DNA from: CAYUQT01 sp964446835 | Lineage (GTDB): Bacteria; Planctomycetota; Phycisphaerae; UBA1845; JAFGLZ01 | Reading direction: 5' to 3' | NCBI GenBank assembly: GCA_964446835.1 | Contig: CAYUQT010000021.1 | Span: forward strand, 1-64,000 | DNA length: 64,000 nucleotides | Part shown: in pieces, positions 63,128-64,000 of the stretch | Numbering within the stretch: the first letter of the stretch is position 1 | How the letters are laid out: each line of letters begins with the position of its first letter | Notes under the pieces: model-generated | The model's database searches: none | What the model was told of the DNA's origin: nothing | What the model saw: the letters and a program-made list of their open reading frames with translations, nothing else | Translations under genes and position numbers: made by a program

Positions 63128-64000
63128 TCATCCGGTGCTGCGAAGCGCAAGTCGTTTGAGCAGTAAGACAAACAGCGGCCAGAGGTTGGATTTGTCCGGC
63201 AGATCGCGGACGATCCGCCAGGCACGACGAGGGTTCAGAAAGAATCTCCGAACGGTGTCCTTGCGAATCCGGTTGAGCTCGTCGTCGGACACCTCGGTCA
63301 GGTTCACAAAGTCCTTGCTGAAGTAGTTGCGCTCGAACTGGCTGAGCACCGGCTTGCCGATCCGCCGGGCCCAGTCGGCCAGTCCCGTCCCCTCGAACGG
63401 ATTGACCACGAAGATGTTGGCCGTGTGCAGGTCCGAGCGAACGGCAAACTCCGACGTCGTCAGCAGCTCCTCGCGCGTCTCCGTGGGAAACCCCAGCATG
63501 AAGAACCCGTGCGTGAAGATGCCGTACTTGAGCGCCAGAGAGATGTTGTCTCGAATTCGATCGAGCTGGATGTTCTTGCGAAGCTCTTGCTGGAGTCTGG
63601 GCGAGGCGGTCTCAACCGCAAAGGCCATGAACACCACCCCCGCGCGCCGCGCCTTGATGAAGAACTCCTCGTCCATGTGGTCGCCGCGAACACCGTTGGG
63701 GAACGTCAGGCGAACCCTCATCCCCGATCCGATGATCATGTCGAAGATCCGTTTGGCCCGCGGCAGGTCCAGGTTGAAGATGTCGTCGATGATCTCAAAG
63801 TGCCGGATGCCGTGGCGATCGTAAAGCGTTCGCATCTCGGCCAGCACGTTCTCCGGGCTCCGCGTGCGGAAACCCTTGCCGAAAACCTGGTGACAGTAAA
63901 GGCAGTGATAGGGACACGATCGTGTCGTAAACAGCACCATGTAGTCGGCGGTGCCGCATCGCGACATCCGAATGAACTTCTTGTACACCCGCAGCGGAAT
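63128..64000 (-). CDS. Radical SAM protein, C-terminal part (continues past the edge)
   Basis: This frame is open to the window edge, so the N-terminus is missing. At least 286 residues remain. They contain the radical SAM cluster motif CPYHCLYC, the GVRGDHMDEEF strand, FAVETASPRLQQELRKNI and FMLGFPTETREEL, the pattern of B12-binding radical SAM proteins (P-methyltransferase/BchE-like). The missing N-terminus should hold the cobalamin-binding domain. The function cannot be narrowed. Confidence 0.88.
   Translation of the reverse strand: MPLRVYKKFIRMSRCGTADYMVLFTTRSCPYHCLYCHQVFGKGFRTRSPENVLAEMRTLYDRHGIRHFEIIDDIFNLDLPRAKRIFDMIIGSGMRVRLTFPNGVRGDHMDEEFFIKARRAGVVFMAFAVETASPRLQQELRKNIQLDRIRDNISLALKYGIFTHGFFMLGFPTETREELLTTSEFAVRSDLHTANIFVVNPFEGTGLADWARRIGKPVLSQFERNYFSKDFVNLTEVSDDELNRIRKDTVRRFFLNPRRAWRIVRDLPDKSNLWPLFVLLLKRLALRSTG

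Noticed and set aside
1..64000. CRISPR array or phage-defence island
   Set aside because: No regularly spaced repeats, Cas-like genes or known defence proteins other than the MazEF-type pair were found.

Overview
The window is 64 kb of GC-rich bacterial DNA with clear σ70-type signals. The gene content points to the Planctomycetota, probably a Phycisphaerae or Sedimentisphaerales-like lineage. The signs are many secreted, single-copy glycoside-hydrolase-like proteins, Tat-exported oxidoreductase, isomerase and phosphatase families, a PQQ-propeller/methyltransferase fusion, DUF1080 and DUF6067-type proteins, one PEP-CTERM protein and tiny secreted proteins of no known family. The lineage is an inference from gene families; there is no rRNA or tRNA in the window.

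Layout. 0-2.1 kb: an IS630-type transposase remnant at the edge, abutting a secreted FG-GAP-like protein. 2.4-7.9 kb: four co-directional exported proteins (BNR/sialidase-like, ceramidase-like, six-hairpin glycosidase, HExxH peptidase). 8-16 kb: DUF1080 hydrolase, GHL10-like glycosidase, TerC, a secreted unknown coupled to a Tat-exported phosphatase-superfamily protein, and a phosphoesterase. 16-20.8 kb: small secreted proteins ending in a strong terminator, then priA. 20.9-31.5 kb: PEP-CTERM phosphodiesterase-like protein, Tat-exported FucI-like protein, two GNATs, a beta-propeller glycosidase, a DUF4442 protein and a large malectin-tailed alpha/alpha-barrel protein. 31.7-34 kb: a MazEF-type module with a complete leaderless promoter/operator, then DUF202, DUF2892 and rhodanese genes. 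34.3-44.9 kb: a Wzz-like protein, then a secreted anchored protein, FtsX-type permease, LolD-type ATPase, a 1545-residue PQQ-propeller/methyltransferase/propeller protein and a Tat-exported Gfo/Idh/MocA protein, mostly tightly spaced. 45-52.4 kb on the minus strand: sodium/solute symporter, 1201-residue DUF6067-like glycosidase, SagB-type oxidoreductase and GH20-like enzyme. 52.5-59.3 kb: guaB with an overlapping lipoprotein gene, a secreted unknown, a PAS-GGDEF-HD signalling protein and scpB. 59.4-64 kb: a PA14-propeller glycosidase, a hexapeptide acyltransferase and the C-terminal part of a radical SAM protein running off the edge.

Together the genes describe a heterotroph that exports many glycan-active proteins, takes up products by a symporter, and carries scattered housekeeping genes (priA, guaB, scpB). 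No complete defence system, CRISPR array, prophage, tRNA or rRNA was seen. The strongest candidates for something undescribed are the permease/ATPase/PQQ-methyltransferase operon, the paired tiny secreted proteins before priA, the coupled pair at 12.3-15.2 kb, and a nested inverted-repeat structure at 62.93-62.99 kb.
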